Shown here piece by piece: positions 16,847 to 25,811 of a DNA stretch of 64,000 nt; the stretch's first letter is position 1, and every line of letters starts with the position of its first letter. Origin of the DNA: Roseiarcus sp963775575 (GTDB lineage Bacteria; Pseudomonadota; Alphaproteobacteria; Rhizobiales; Beijerinckiaceae); assembly GCA_963775575.1 (NCBI GenBank), contig CAVZJG010000002.1, forward strand, positions 1,364,001 to 1,428,000, written 5' to 3'. Made by a program: the position numbers and the translations under genes. Below the pieces are notes generated by a model that worked only from the letters and a program-made list of their open reading frames with translations, did not search any database and had not been told where the DNA came from.

Positions 16847-17587
16847 TCAGCTCCCCGCGCCGGTCCCGCCGACCTGACCGATCGGCGTAATCTGAGTCTT
16901 CCAGGTGGTTCCGGGATCCACGCCGTTGCGCACGTCGCCGATCGCCCGCATCCGCATGGCGACGTCCGGGGGATCGATCGCGCGCGTCTGCGCGAGATCG
17001 CGCGGATCGGCGACCTGGGCGGCGAGGATGGACTGGGTGGCGCAGCCGAAATTGGCGTAGTCGGTGTTCTTCCAGCCCTCGATCGAGCCGCCCGAAGCGA
17101 GATCGCTCGGCCACTGCCCGCACGGCGTCGGCACGCTCGCCTTCAAGCCTTGGAAGATCAGCCGCACCGGCGAGGCGCGCGACGCGTCGGCGACCGGGTA
17201 TTCGCCGATGCCGACAGTGCCGCGCAATCCCGTCGAGGCCAGGGTTCGGCGGATGTCGTCGACGATGCGGCGGTTCTTCGCGGGTTCGCCCGCCGGCGCC
17301 AGAATGGTGATCCTGCCCGCGCCGAAGGCGCGATAGCGCTCGGCGAAGGCGCGGATTTCGTCCCTCGACTGCTTATCGACGCCGCCGCCGACGGGATAAA
17401 CGTCGAGCGTCGCCGGCGCCTCGGCGATCACGATGGGATGACGCTGGTGGTAGTCTCCCGGCGCGATCGAATCGTTGGAGGCGTAGTCGACGCCGCAGCC
17501 AGCCAGCGCCGAAGCCGCGAAGCCGGCGATGACCAACCAGCCGAAGGGCGGGGTTCGCGCAAGAAGTCGGGTCGGGTTCGTCGACAT
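16847..17587 (-). CDS. cpaD: CpaD pilus biogenesis lipoprotein
   Basis: The 246-residue protein has a lipoprotein signal ending ASALAGC (Cys31 is the predicted lipidated residue). Downstream features are YHQRHPIVIAEAPATLDVYP, an OmpA-like/peptidoglycan-facing middle part (ILAPAGEPAKNRRIVDDIRRTL) and the conserved NFGCATQSILAAQVADPRDL. It belongs to the outer-membrane part of the Tad secretin complex. The start ATG at 17587 follows GAAGGCCCCATC; the open frame continues upstream without similarity. Confidence 0.92.
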   Translation of the reverse strand: MSTNPTRLLARTPPFGWLVIAGFAASALAGCGVDYASNDSIAPGDYHQRHPIVIAEAPATLDVYPVGGGVDKQSRDEIRAFAERYRAFGAGRITILAPAGEPAKNRRIVDDIRRTLASTGLRGTVGIGEYPVADASRASPVRLIFQGLKASVPTPCGQWPSDLASGGSIEGWKNTDYANFGCATQSILAAQVADPRDLAQTRAIDPPDVAMRMRAIGDVRNGVDPGTTWKTQITPIGQVGGTGAGS

Positions 17588-17634
17588 GATGGGGCCTTCG
17601 TTGGTCGGGGCTGCGGCGCGGTTGTCGTTTTCGT

Positions 17635-19197
17635 TCAATCGGTGATGAATCCCACCTTGCCGGAGTAGCCGGGCATCGGCTGCAGGCCGCCGGCGCTCGA
17701 ATAGATTCGATTGACGCGCCCCAGCAGCCAGGTCTGAGGATCGCTCGCCTCGGCGAAATTGGCGTCGGGCCGCATCACGTCGCCGGGATCGATCGCATGC
17801 ACGATGTAGGGCGTGACGACGACCAGCAGCTCGGTCTCGTTGCGCAGGTAGTCGCGCGAGCGAAACAGGGTGCCGAGCACCGGCAGGTTCATCAGACCGG
17901 GTACGCCGTTGATCGCCTGTTGCGTCTGGGTCGAAATGAGGCCAGCGGTGACGATCGACCCTCCCGACGGCAATTCGACGGTCGTTTCGTTCTTGCGCGT
18001 GCGGAAGCCGGGAATCGGCGCGCCGAGGATGTTGATCTCGTGCGAGGTGTCGATGTCGGTGACTTCCGTGCCGACGCGTAATTGGATGCGTCCTTGCGAA
18101 AGGACCACCGGCGTGAAATTTAGCGTCACGCCGTAGGGCTGCTGAGCGACGGTGGGCTCGCAACTGTTGGCGGTGTTGCCGGTGCAGCTGTAGCCGTTGA
18201 TGATGGGGATCGTGCCGCCGGCGAGGAACTTGGCGCTTTCGCCGGAGACGGCGGTGACCGTCGGTTCGGCGAGCGTGCGCGCGACTCCCTGGCGTTCGAA
18301 CGCCTGCAGCGTCGCGGTTATGCCCATCCCCGCGGTGACCCAGCCCAAGGTCGCCGAGGTCTCCGGCGAGCTCAGCGGGCCGTTGACGGAGAAGGGGTTG
18401 TCGACGATGAAGCCGTTCGCGCCTGACCCGACGCCGGTCATGTTCACGCCGAGCTGCTTGACGATTTCGCGGCGGATTTCGCTGATGGTCACGCGCAGGG
18501 TGACCTGATCGAGGCCGCGGATGATCAGCGAGTTGATCACTTTTCCTTGCGTCGCCGACGGGGCGGCCGAGCCGCCCGCGCCAGCTGCGGCCGGCGCGCC
18601 AGCCGCGGCGGGCGCGGCGGCCGCTCCGGCCCGCGCGGCCGAGCCTGTTCCGGCGTTGGGCGACGAGCTCAGAAAGCCCGTCGCGATGTCGTAGGCTTTT
18701 TGCGCGTCCCCAGCCGAGGCCACCGAACCGGTCAGGATGATCGATTCGGACACGGTGCGAACGTGAATGTCGTTGCCGGGAATCGCGGCGTTGAGCAGGG
18801 TCGTCAATTCGCCGACGTCGCGGCCGACGGAAACCTCGAGCACCGCGATCTTGCGGCCGTCCGCGGCGAGCGCGAAGATCGTGGTCTGACCGTCAGAGAG
18901 CGTGGAAACATAGATCCGGCGCGCCGAACGCACGATGGCGTTGGCGACCTTGGGCTCGCCGACGAAGATTTCGGCCGCGTCTTCGGGAAGGTCGACGATC
19001 ACCGACTTGCCGACGCCGAGCTGCAAGCTCTTGACCGCGCCCGGCGCGACGGCGAACACGGAAGGCGCCGGCTCGTCGCCGGCCAGCGCCGGCGGCGCCA
19101 TCGCGAACAACGCGATCAGAGCGCCGATCGAGAGCGCGGACGCTCGCGCGAAGGGACTGTTGGTCATGCGGCGAGCCTCAATCTCGAACTTTGCCAT
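17635..19197 (-). CDS. cpaC: CpaC/RcpA outer-membrane secretin
   Basis: A 520-residue protein (510 if it starts at ATG 19167, which also has an upstream GAGG). The signal peptide ends AMAPPALA. The N-terminal pilus secretin domain contains KSLQLGVGKSVIVDLPEDAAEIFVGEP; a BON-like segment follows; a Gly/Ala-rich linker lies near 178-205; then the secretin domain (VTLRVTISEIRREIVKQLG, TAVSGESAKFLAGGTIPI, VELPSGGSIVTAGLIS, VPGLMNLPVLGTLFRSRDY). It forms the outer-membrane pore for the pilus. Confidence 0.95.
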   Translation of the reverse strand: MAKFEIEARRMTNSPFARASALSIGALIALFAMAPPALAGDEPAPSVFAVAPGAVKSLQLGVGKSVIVDLPEDAAEIFVGEPKVANAIVRSARRIYVSTLSDGQTTIFALAADGRKIAVLEVSVGRDVGELTTLLNAAIPGNDIHVRTVSESIILTGSVASAGDAQKAYDIATGFLSSSPNAGTGSAARAGAAAAPAAAGAPAAAGAGGSAAPSATQGKVINSLIIRGLDQVTLRVTISEIRREIVKQLGVNMTGVGSGANGFIVDNPFSVNGPLSSPETSATLGWVTAGMGITATLQAFERQGVARTLAEPTVTAVSGESAKFLAGGTIPIINGYSCTGNTANSCEPTVAQQPYGVTLNFTPVVLSQGRIQLRVGTEVTDIDTSHEINILGAPIPGFRTRKNETTVELPSGGSIVTAGLISTQTQQAINGVPGLMNLPVLGTLFRSRDYLRNETELLVVVTPYIVHAIDPGDVMRPDANFAEASDPQTWLLGRVNRIYSSAGGLQPMPGYSGKVGFITD

Positions 19198-19212
19198 GAG
19201 CGCCCTCTTCCA

Positions 19213-20022
19213 TCAGCGCGTCGCCGCCTGCGGCGCGCCGTAGCGCACGATTGTCAAACTGTCGGCATTGGCGCCGTTGGCCTCGCCGACCGTCTCGGCT
19301 TGGCCGGCGCTGTCGGCGAGGCTGCGCAACACCAGATGCAGATTCGAATTGCCGGTCTGCTGGGCGAGAATGATCAATTCGGCCTGAGCCGGATCGAGCT
19401 CCAAGGTCGCATTGGCCCCGACGACGACTTTCTTGCCGTTTTCCTCTTGAACGTTTTGCCCGATGGCGAGAACGCGAACATTGGCCAGGATCGTTCGCGC
19501 GCCGATGACCGTCGCGCCGCGGGCCTTCGACGCCTCCTCGTCGTGAAAAATGGAGATGACGTCGACGCGGTCGTTGGGGAGGATGAAGCCGCCGGCGGAG
19601 GAATCGCCGGTGTTGTCGATCTTGATCGCGACCGCGCGCATTCCCGGCGGCAGGATCGCCGACATGAAGCCGCTGTTGCCGCCCTTGACGAGCTTGTCGC
19701 GGCGCATCGGCTCGCCGCGCAGGAACGCCTCGCGCGTCAACGAACCCTTGATGTCCTCCATGACGTGCGGGCCGCTCGACTTGGCGATCATGTACTCGGA
19801 GATCGCCGCCTTGGGCCATGGTTGCCAAGCGATCGAGCCGTCGACGATTTGCGTTCCCATCGCGATGTCCTGCGCGGCCACCAGGATATCGTCGGTGTCG
19901 ACCTTGGGCGCCTGCGCGACATGAACGGCCGGCGGCGGAGGCGGCGAACTGTTGAGCAGAACATAGGCGGCGCCGAAGGCGACGACGGTCGCGCCGACAA
20001 CCGCGATTTGTAGTTTGTTCAT
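19213..20022 (-). CDS. cpaB: CpaB/RcpC pilus assembly protein
   Basis: The protein has 269 residues from ATG 20022, which gives a compact membrane anchor (LQIAVVGATVVAFGAAYVLL) followed by a proline run. The SAF domain (DILVAAQDIAMGTQIVDGSIAWQPWP, then TREAFLRGEPMRRDKLV and LPPGMRAVAIKID) and the RcpC domain (LPNDRVDVISIFHDEE, ARTILANVRVLAIGQ) are all visible. It is thought to link the secretin to the cell wall. A CtrA-like half-conserved box lies at 20084-20098, about 62 bases upstream. Confidence 0.94.
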   Translation of the reverse strand: MNKLQIAVVGATVVAFGAAYVLLNSSPPPPPAVHVAQAPKVDTDDILVAAQDIAMGTQIVDGSIAWQPWPKAAISEYMIAKSSGPHVMEDIKGSLTREAFLRGEPMRRDKLVKGGNSGFMSAILPPGMRAVAIKIDNTGDSSAGGFILPNDRVDVISIFHDEEASKARGATVIGARTILANVRVLAIGQNVQEENGKKVVVGANATLELDPAQAELIILAQQTGNSNLHLVLRSLADSAGQAETVGEANGANADSLTIVRYGAPQAATR

Positions 20023-20083
20023 GGACTTACAGCCCGTTTCGCGCCTGGGAACGCTGCGCAGGGGCAATATGGGCCGCCAATCG

Positions 20084-20098
20084 TCAAATTACGGTTAA
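20084..20098. promoter_or_regulatory. near-consensus CtrA box upstream of cpaB
   Basis: TCAA-N7-TTAA (minus: TTAA-N7-TTGA) differs by one base from the CtrA consensus TTAA-N7-TTAA. It lies 62 bases upstream of cpaB. CtrA controls pilus genes in Caulobacter, so the site is plausible but single and imperfect. Confidence 0.4.
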
Positions 20099-20223
20099 TC
20101 AGGCGTATCTAACTGTTTAGCGAAAGGTGAAGAGCACGGCGGCGCGCGAAGCCGGCCGGCGCCGCTCAAATCCCTTGTCCCGCCAAGGGAATTCGGCCCG
20201 CCGCCGGCGCGGAGCGAAACGTC

Positions 20224-20742
20224 CTAGAGGCTCGCCGCGGCCTGCCAGATCTGCGTATGGGGATAGAGCGTCAGCCCCGCCGCGGCGAGCGCGACGCCAT
20301 AGGGGACGCCGGATTGGCGATCGTGCAGGCGCTCGATCCATTCATGGCGGGAAAGCCAGGTCGGCAAGACGAAGCTGCGCCCCAGCAGAATGACCAGGGT
20401 CAGCGCGCCGCCATAGAGGGCGACGCGCGCGCCGTAATCGAACATCATGCCCCAGCCGAACCACAGCGAAGTCGCCGCCGCCAGTTTGGCGTCGCCGCCG
20501 CCGAGCCAGCCGAGCGCGAACATCGCGAACATCGCCGCGAGGACCACGGCACCGCAGGAGAGATGGATCAGGATGACGCTCGCGGGAACGCCGACGGCGG
20601 CGGCGACGACGAAATAGCCGATCGCCACCAACGCGCAGATGCGGTTGGGGATCGTCATCGTGATCAGATCCATCGACGCCGCCAAAGCCATGGCGGCCGG
20701 AAAGAAGACGAGGATCGCCGGAAGGAGGATCGCCGCAGCCAT
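20224..20742 (-). CDS. cpaA: CpaA/TadV prepilin peptidase
   Basis: The 172-residue multi-spanning aspartic peptidase cleaves the leader of Flp prepilins at the inner membrane. The two catalytic aspartates are Asp25 in SMDLITMTIPNRI and Asp84 in the GGGDAKLAAA motif. About five to six hydrophobic segments are visible. It is the first tad gene, 200 bases upstream of cpaB. No pilin-like open frame lies upstream between 20743 and 20953. Confidence 0.93.
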   Translation of the reverse strand: MAAAILLPAILVFFPAAMALAASMDLITMTIPNRICALVAIGYFVVAAAVGVPASVILIHLSCGAVVLAAMFAMFALGWLGGGDAKLAAATSLWFGWGMMFDYGARVALYGGALTLVILLGRSFVLPTWLSRHEWIERLHDRQSGVPYGVALAAAGLTLYPHTQIWQAAASL

Positions 20743-20953
20743 GGCCCGCCAGTCGTGGTCGAGAGGACGTCGCCTTCGAACCTAACCACGAAATGTTGCT
20801 CGAGGGTTACCTTCGCCGCGCCGTGGCGAGGGCGACGTTCTTCGGAACCGCGCCGGTCTCCTCGGCCGTCTGTTTCAGCCGCGTTCGTTCGATCGTCGAA
20901 AATCGAGCAATCGTGTCCACGCGAACGCCGTTTCGTCGAATTCCGGGCGGGCT

Positions 20954-22192
20954 CTAAGGCTCCGCATGCGCGAGCGAATAAAGGCCGACGTCGACGGAGC
21001 GCACGCGAAACCCGGCCTCGCAATAGCACAAGTAGTATTCCCATAGGCGCTTGAACGACGCGTTGAACCCCAGCCTCTCGATCTCCGGCCAGGCGTCGAG
21101 AAAACGCCGACGCCACTCGCGCAGGGTCAGCGCGTAACTTTCGCCGAACGTTTCGGCGGCGAGCAGTTTCAGGCCGGCCCGTTCGATCGCTTCGCGCAGC
21201 AGCGACTTCGACGGCAGGAACCCGCCGGGAAAAATGAAGCGTTGAATGAAATCCGGCCTGCGGCAATAGTCGGCGAAGCGATCTTCCGCGATGGTGATCG
21301 CCTGCAGCACGCAAAGCCCCCCCGGCTTCAACCGGTCGCGAATTGTTTCGAAAAATCGGGGAATGAATTCCCGCCCGACCGCTTCGATCATTTCGATCGA
21401 GACGATGCGATCGAACCGGCCTTCGACGTCGCGATAGTCCTGCAATTGGAATTCCACGCGGTCGTCGAGCGCCTCGTCGCGCGCCAGGGCGCGAGCGCGC
21501 GCCAATTGCGCCGGCGAAATCGTGACCCCCATGACCCGAGCCGCCCCGGCCTTGGCGATGGAAGCGGCGAGCGTGCCCCAGCCGCTGCCGATTTCCAGCA
21601 CGCTGGAGGCGCGCGACAGCCTCAACGCCTCGACGATGCGCGCGAGCTTGGTCTGCTGAGCCTGCTCGAGCGTCGCGTCGACGCGCGGAAAGATCGCCGA
21701 CGAATAGACCATGCGCGCGTCGAGCCAGAGCTTGTAAAACTCGTTGCCGAGATCGTAGTGCGCTTTGATGTTTCGCCGGCTGCCCCGGCGCGTGTTGGCG
21801 TTGCGCCGATGCGCGAGCCAATTGAGCAGACGAAACGGCGCCAGGCCGCCGAGGGCGTTCATCAGGCGCTGGCCGTTGCGGGCGCCGAGCTCGATCAGCG
21901 CCTCGATGTCCGAACTCGCCCAGTCCGCGTCGATGTAGCTGGCGGCCAAGCCGATGTCGCCTTGGGCGAACAGGCGACGCACCCCGCGCCAACGGCGGAA
22001 CGCGATGTCCGCGCTGGGGCCCGGCAGCGCGCCGACGCGTTCGATGCGCTCGCCGGAAGGCAACTCGACCGCCAGACGGCCGACCTCGATGACCGAAAGG
22101 AGCTTCTTCAGCGCCGAGCCGGCGAAGCTCGACGGCCGCGCGACGGGACCCGGCCCGCTCGCGCCGGCGCTCGGCAAACGCGCCAACCCCAT
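20954..22192 (-). CDS. cfa: cyclopropane-fatty-acyl-phospholipid synthase
   Basis: The 412-residue SAM-dependent enzyme adds a methylene bridge to unsaturated acyl chains of membrane lipids. The start ATG 22192 has GGAGGGC six bases upstream. Visible: NIKAHYDLGNEFYKLWLD, MVYSSAIFP, the SAM-binding loop VLEIGSGWGTLAASIAK, GVTISPAQLARAR, FDRIVSIEMIEAVGREFIP, FIFPGGFLPS and the C-terminal RLWEYYLCYCEAGF. It stands alone between the tad locus and the DUF1491 gene. Confidence 0.95.
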   Translation of the reverse strand: MGLARLPSAGASGPGPVARPSSFAGSALKKLLSVIEVGRLAVELPSGERIERVGALPGPSADIAFRRWRGVRRLFAQGDIGLAASYIDADWASSDIEALIELGARNGQRLMNALGGLAPFRLLNWLAHRRNANTRRGSRRNIKAHYDLGNEFYKLWLDARMVYSSAIFPRVDATLEQAQQTKLARIVEALRLSRASSVLEIGSGWGTLAASIAKAGAARVMGVTISPAQLARARALARDEALDDRVEFQLQDYRDVEGRFDRIVSIEMIEAVGREFIPRFFETIRDRLKPGGLCVLQAITIAEDRFADYCRRPDFIQRFIFPGGFLPSKSLLREAIERAGLKLLAAETFGESYALTLREWRRRFLDAWPEIERLGFNASFKRLWEYYLCYCEAGFRVRSVDVGLYSLAHAEP

Positions 22193-22381
22193 GTTGCCCT
22201 CCTCAATTTCCGATCGGCTCGGGCGAAAGAGAAAAGCGGCGGTCGAATCGGTCCGGCAGGCGCTTGCCAACCCGAGCGTCTTCGGTCGTCGGACGCCGCC
22301 GCAGATGAAGTGTGGCGCCGCCGTGCGAACAAGACAAGATCGGATGAAAGCCGATTTCGTCGGCGGGAGCCGCGCGACGGG

Positions 22382-22726
22382 TCACTCGGCCGCGAGATCG
22401 AGCCAGCAGCGGCCGGCGCGATCCTCGACCTCGATCAGCCAAAGGTCGGAATCGAAGGCGATCTCTCGCGCCATGCGCGCCTCGACGAACTCGGCGCCGA
22501 CCCATTCCTCCTTGTGCGCGCGGGCCCACAGCCGCTCCACGCCGCGATCGCTGAATTGCGACTGTGGGGCCGGCTCGAACAGCGCGGCGCGCCCGTCGAG
22601 GCGGTCGACCTTGACGAAGATCGCGCCCGCTTCCGCGGCGCCGCGGCGGCGCAACGCCGCGTAGGCGCCTTCGAGCGGGACGCGCCGGAGATAGGCGGCG
22701 ACCCAAATGTCCGAGCGCAGACGCAT
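22382..22726 (-). CDS. DUF1491 family protein
   Basis: A 114-residue protein that starts MRLRSDIWVAAYLRR and continues GAIFVKVDRLDGRAALFEP and DLWLIEVEDRAGRCWLDL, which is the pattern of the alphaproteobacterial DUF1491 family. No function is known. No signal peptide or membrane segment is present. It lies four bases downstream of the peptidoglycan-binding gene and presumably shares its transcript with the upstream histidine kinase. Confidence 0.85.
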   Translation of the reverse strand: MRLRSDIWVAAYLRRVPLEGAYAALRRRGAAEAGAIFVKVDRLDGRAALFEPAPQSQFSDRGVERLWARAHKEEWVGAEFVEARMAREIAFDSDLWLIEVEDRAGRCWLDLAAE

Positions 22727-22730
22727 CGGC

Positions 22731-23354
22731 CTATTTCGGCAAGGCGTTGGCCGCCGCCGTCAGTTGCTTGACGAGGCGCGGCGAGAGGTCGCTCGACAGG
22801 GGAAGCGAATGGGCGCGCTCGAAATCGCGCAGCGCCGCCGACGTCGCCGCGTTCGGAGAACCGTCCGCCTTGACGGGATAACCGAGCTTGATCAGCGCGT
22901 TCTGCGCCGCCAGCCATTGTTTTTCCGCGTCCTTGGCCGAATCGGCGCGCAAGACTTCGCCGATCGCGTCCTTGGCCGAGTCGGCGCGCAGGACATCGCC
23001 GATCGCGTCGACGCCGCCGAGATCGGCCGGCCGGCTCGGGGGCAGCGCCGCGGCGATCGTCGGATCGTCGGCCTTCGCCGCCGCCGGCGGCGCGGCGGCG
23101 GGCGGCGCCGAGACGGCCGGCGGGCGCGCGGCGAAGAACGGGGCGGGATGGCGTTCGTGCTGGAGGATCAAGGCGTTGACCACGATTCCGGTCAGCACGG
23201 CCGCCAACGCGGCGCCGGCGTATCCGCGCGCCGGCGTGGCGCGCAGGCGTCGCCACGTCGCGGCCAGGAAGCCGGCCCGTTCGCCGCTGCGCCCCGGGCG
23301 CCGGGGCTCCGAGAAAACCGCGTCGCGACGCGCGCGCGCCAACGCCTCAGGCAA
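22731..23354 (-). CDS. membrane-anchored peptidoglycan-binding domain protein
   Basis: The 207-residue protein has a cytosolic basic N-terminus, one membrane helix (about 45-65, YAGAALAAVLTGIVVNALIL), an Ala/Pro-rich linker, and a C-terminal PG_binding_1 domain (WLAAQNALIKLGYPVKADGSPNAATSAALRDFERAHSLPL). A 13-residue unit D-A-I-G-(D/E)-VLRADSAK is repeated in tandem just before this domain. It overlaps the upstream kinase gene by eight bases, so the two are probably translated together. Confidence 0.85.
   Translation of the reverse strand: MPEALARARRDAVFSEPRRPGRSGERAGFLAATWRRLRATPARGYAGAALAAVLTGIVVNALILQHERHPAPFFAARPPAVSAPPAAAPPAAAKADDPTIAAALPPSRPADLGGVDAIGDVLRADSAKDAIGEVLRADSAKDAEKQWLAAQNALIKLGYPVKADGSPNAATSAALRDFERAHSLPLSSDLSPRLVKQLTAAANALPK
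22927..23004. repeat. two tandem 39-bp units inside the peptidoglycan-binding gene
   Basis: Units 22927-22965 and 22966-23004 differ at three positions and encode the duplicated 13-residue linker segment. A recent in-frame duplication is the simplest explanation. Confidence 0.85.
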
Positions 23355-25191
23355 TCTTTCTCTCCTCGATCGAGCCGGACCCGCGCGGGGCGGCGCCGGG
23401 GCCGAAATCGGCGGCGGTCTCCAGGCGCGCCGCGGCGGCGCGGCCCGACTTCGATTCGCAGCGGCAAACGAGGGGCAACTGCGCGGTGACGCGCGTGCCG
23501 ACGCCGGCGACGCTTTCGAGCCGTAAGGCGCCGCCGTGCAGGCCGATGAGGCCGCGCACCAGCGACAGTCCCAGTCCGGCCCCCTCGAAGCCGCGGTCGT
23601 AGTCGGCGCGAACCTGAAAGAACGGATCGCCGACCCGCGGCAGGCTTTCGGCCGGGATGCCGATCCCGGTGTCGGCGACGTGAATGTGCATCGCGTCGCC
23701 GACGATTTCGGCGCCGACGATGACGCGGCCGCCCGGATCGGTGAATTTCACCGCGTTCGACAACAGATTGAGCACGATCTGCCGGCAGGCGCGCTTGTCG
23801 GCGATCAATTCGCCATCGCTGATCGGCGCCGTGACGAGCTCGACCTTGCCGGCTTCCGCCCTCAGCCGAATCATGTCGCAGCAATCGGCGATCAGCGGCG
23901 CGATGTCGAACGGTTCGGGCATGATGCGAAAACTGCCCGCCGCGATTTTCGACGTGTCGAGGATCAAATTGACCATCGACAGAAGGTGTTCGGCGGAGGC
24001 GTGGATGATCTTGGCGTACTCGCGTCGCCTGGCGCCGTCGGCCGGCGCCAGCTCGGGATCGCCGAGCATTTCCGAGAAGCCGAGGATCGCGTTGAGCGGC
24101 GTGCGCAGTTCATGGCTGACGTTGGCCAGGAGCCGGTCTTTCCAGGAATTGGCGAGTTCGGCTTCGGCGCGCGCCGCCTCGAGCCTCTGCTCGGCGGTCT
24201 TGGCCGCGGTGACGTTGCGCACCACCGACATCGCGGCGGCGCCGTCGCCGCGTCGACGGCCGAGCGAGTCGGGGCCGAATCGATGGACGCGGATTTCCGC
24301 CCAGGCGAACGTCGGTTCGTCGCCGCCGGCGGCAGGGCGCGCCGCCTCGCCGACGCGAAGCCGCACCGTCACGGTGATGGTCTCCTCGCGCCGCGTCGCC
24401 GTCTCGATCGTGTGGAGGAACGCGGGACGGTCGGCGACGTGAATGCGATCGAAGAAGCCTCGGCCGATCAGGCTGTCGGCGGGCAGGCCGAACAACGCCG
24501 GCGCGTCGCCGCTCGCCGAAATCACGCCGCCGCCGGCGTCGTGACGCATCACCAGGTCGCCGATCGCGTTGGCGAGAACCTGATAACGCTTGGCGTCGGC
24601 GAATTCGACCCGGCGGCGCGCCCTTCGAATCCGCCGCCCGCCGAGCAAGTGCAGCGCCGCGTAAGCGCCGGCCGGCGCGGCCAGCGCGGCGGCGCCCGCC
24701 GCGTTCATCGTCGTCGCGCCGCCGAGCAGACCGGCGCTCTGCGCGCCCGCCAGCGCGAGCAGCAGCGCGATCGCGAGCAGGCTGGCGAACCGCAGCATCG
24801 ACGACGAGTTGGAAATCGCCGCTTCCAGCGGCAGCAGCATCAACCATCCCAACGCCAGCTCGGGCGACAGCCCCGCGCCGACCGTCACCAGAAAAGCGAG
24901 CACGGCCAGACTGAACAGCGAAATGAGCTGGGCCTCGATCAGGTCTCCGGTGCGGGCGAGATGGACGACCGCGGCCAACGGCAAGATCAGCCAAGCGACG
25001 GCGCCGAGCCGCCAAATCGGGTTCGCTCCGGCCAGAGCGAGATAACGCGGAACGAAAAAGGCGACGAAGACCAGGGTCGCCAACCGGGCGAAGACGAACA
25101 CCTCGCGGCGCGCGCGCTCGACCGGCGAGATATGGGCGTCCGGGCCGATGAACTCTTTGACGCTACGCCACGCGACGGCAACAGGGAACAA
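23347..25191 (-). CDS. membrane PAS histidine kinase, cell-cycle kinase type
   Basis: A 614-residue kinase with five to six N-terminal membrane segments (about 30-185), a PAS domain (about 200-330, RYQVLANAIGDLVMRHDAGG), HisKA with the H box LANVSHELRTPLNAILGFSEML and an ATPase domain (NLLSNAVKFTDPGG, VADTGIGIP, GAGLGLSLVRGLIG). The H box and layout match the PleC/DivJ-like group. No regulator is adjacent. A box TTAA-N7-CTAA, one base off the CtrA consensus, lies 61 bases upstream at 25252-25266. The specific name is uncertain. Confidence 0.9.
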   Translation of the reverse strand: MFPVAVAWRSVKEFIGPDAHISPVERARREVFVFARLATLVFVAFFVPRYLALAGANPIWRLGAVAWLILPLAAVVHLARTGDLIEAQLISLFSLAVLAFLVTVGAGLSPELALGWLMLLPLEAAISNSSSMLRFASLLAIALLLALAGAQSAGLLGGATTMNAAGAAALAAPAGAYAALHLLGGRRIRRARRRVEFADAKRYQVLANAIGDLVMRHDAGGGVISASGDAPALFGLPADSLIGRGFFDRIHVADRPAFLHTIETATRREETITVTVRLRVGEAARPAAGGDEPTFAWAEIRVHRFGPDSLGRRRGDGAAAMSVVRNVTAAKTAEQRLEAARAEAELANSWKDRLLANVSHELRTPLNAILGFSEMLGDPELAPADGARRREYAKIIHASAEHLLSMVNLILDTSKIAAGSFRIMPEPFDIAPLIADCCDMIRLRAEAGKVELVTAPISDGELIADKRACRQIVLNLLSNAVKFTDPGGRVIVGAEIVGDAMHIHVADTGIGIPAESLPRVGDPFFQVRADYDRGFEGAGLGLSLVRGLIGLHGGALRLESVAGVGTRVTAQLPLVCRCESKSGRAAAARLETAADFGPGAAPRGSGSIEERKIA

Positions 25192-25490
25192 AACCTCGGC
25201 CTCCCGCGATCCTTGTCGAACCGACCGCCCGCCAACGATCCCAGCCCGCGCTTAAATCAACCCTAAAACCCGCCGCGTTCCTCGCGCCCGAGACCGCTTT
25301 GAGGGCCGGCGGCGGCGACTGCCTGCCGTCATGGTTACCAAATCGTCGCCGCGCCGCGGCCCGAGGGTTGCCGCGACGTTAACGCCGGCGGTCGAATTCG
25401 CGGCTTTTCCGGCACGAGAGTTCAAGGCGGGCGCGCTAGGGTCAGCCTCGCCGCCAACTCGTCCGGCGGCGCCCGATTCGAAGCGCGCTC

Positions 25491-25811
25491 ATGAGTTTTC
25501 TGTTGCGATCCGCCTTTTGGCTCGGCCTGACCTTCAACGCGATGCCTTGGGGCGACGCGCGCTGGACCGACGCCGTTCCCGACGCGCGCGCCGCACTCGG
25601 CGCCGGTCTGGCGACGCAAGGCCGCGACCAAGGCGGCGCCGCGGCGATCGCGCGCGCGATCTTAAGCGCGGCGCTCGAACCGCGGCCGGCGAGCCCCGCC
25701 GCCGCGCGCCCCGGACCCGCGCTGGAGACCAGGCGCGCCTCGGTCGATACGCTCTCCGCCGCCGATCGCCTGCCGCCCTGGCGCGGCCCCGTCGCCCGCT
25801 CCGCGTCTTGA
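25491..25811 (+). CDS. small Rhizobiales-type hypothetical protein
   Basis: The 106-residue product begins MSFLLRSAFWLGLTFNAMPW, a membrane or signal segment typical of a small conserved Rhizobiales protein group. The rest is Ala/Arg/Pro-rich and helical in the first half (DARAALGAGLATQG). No cysteine or catalytic motif is visible. It has no clear ribosome-binding site, so the start is uncertain. It is divergent from the membrane kinase gene. Confidence 0.5.
   Translation: MSFLLRSAFWLGLTFNAMPWGDARWTDAVPDARAALGAGLATQGRDQGGAAAIARAILSAALEPRPASPAAARPGPALETRRASVDTLSAADRLPPWRGPVARSAS

Noticed and set aside
20743..20953. Flp pilin gene upstream of cpaA
   Set aside because: The longest frames lack the leader, the GxxxxEY processing site and a hydrophobic helix.
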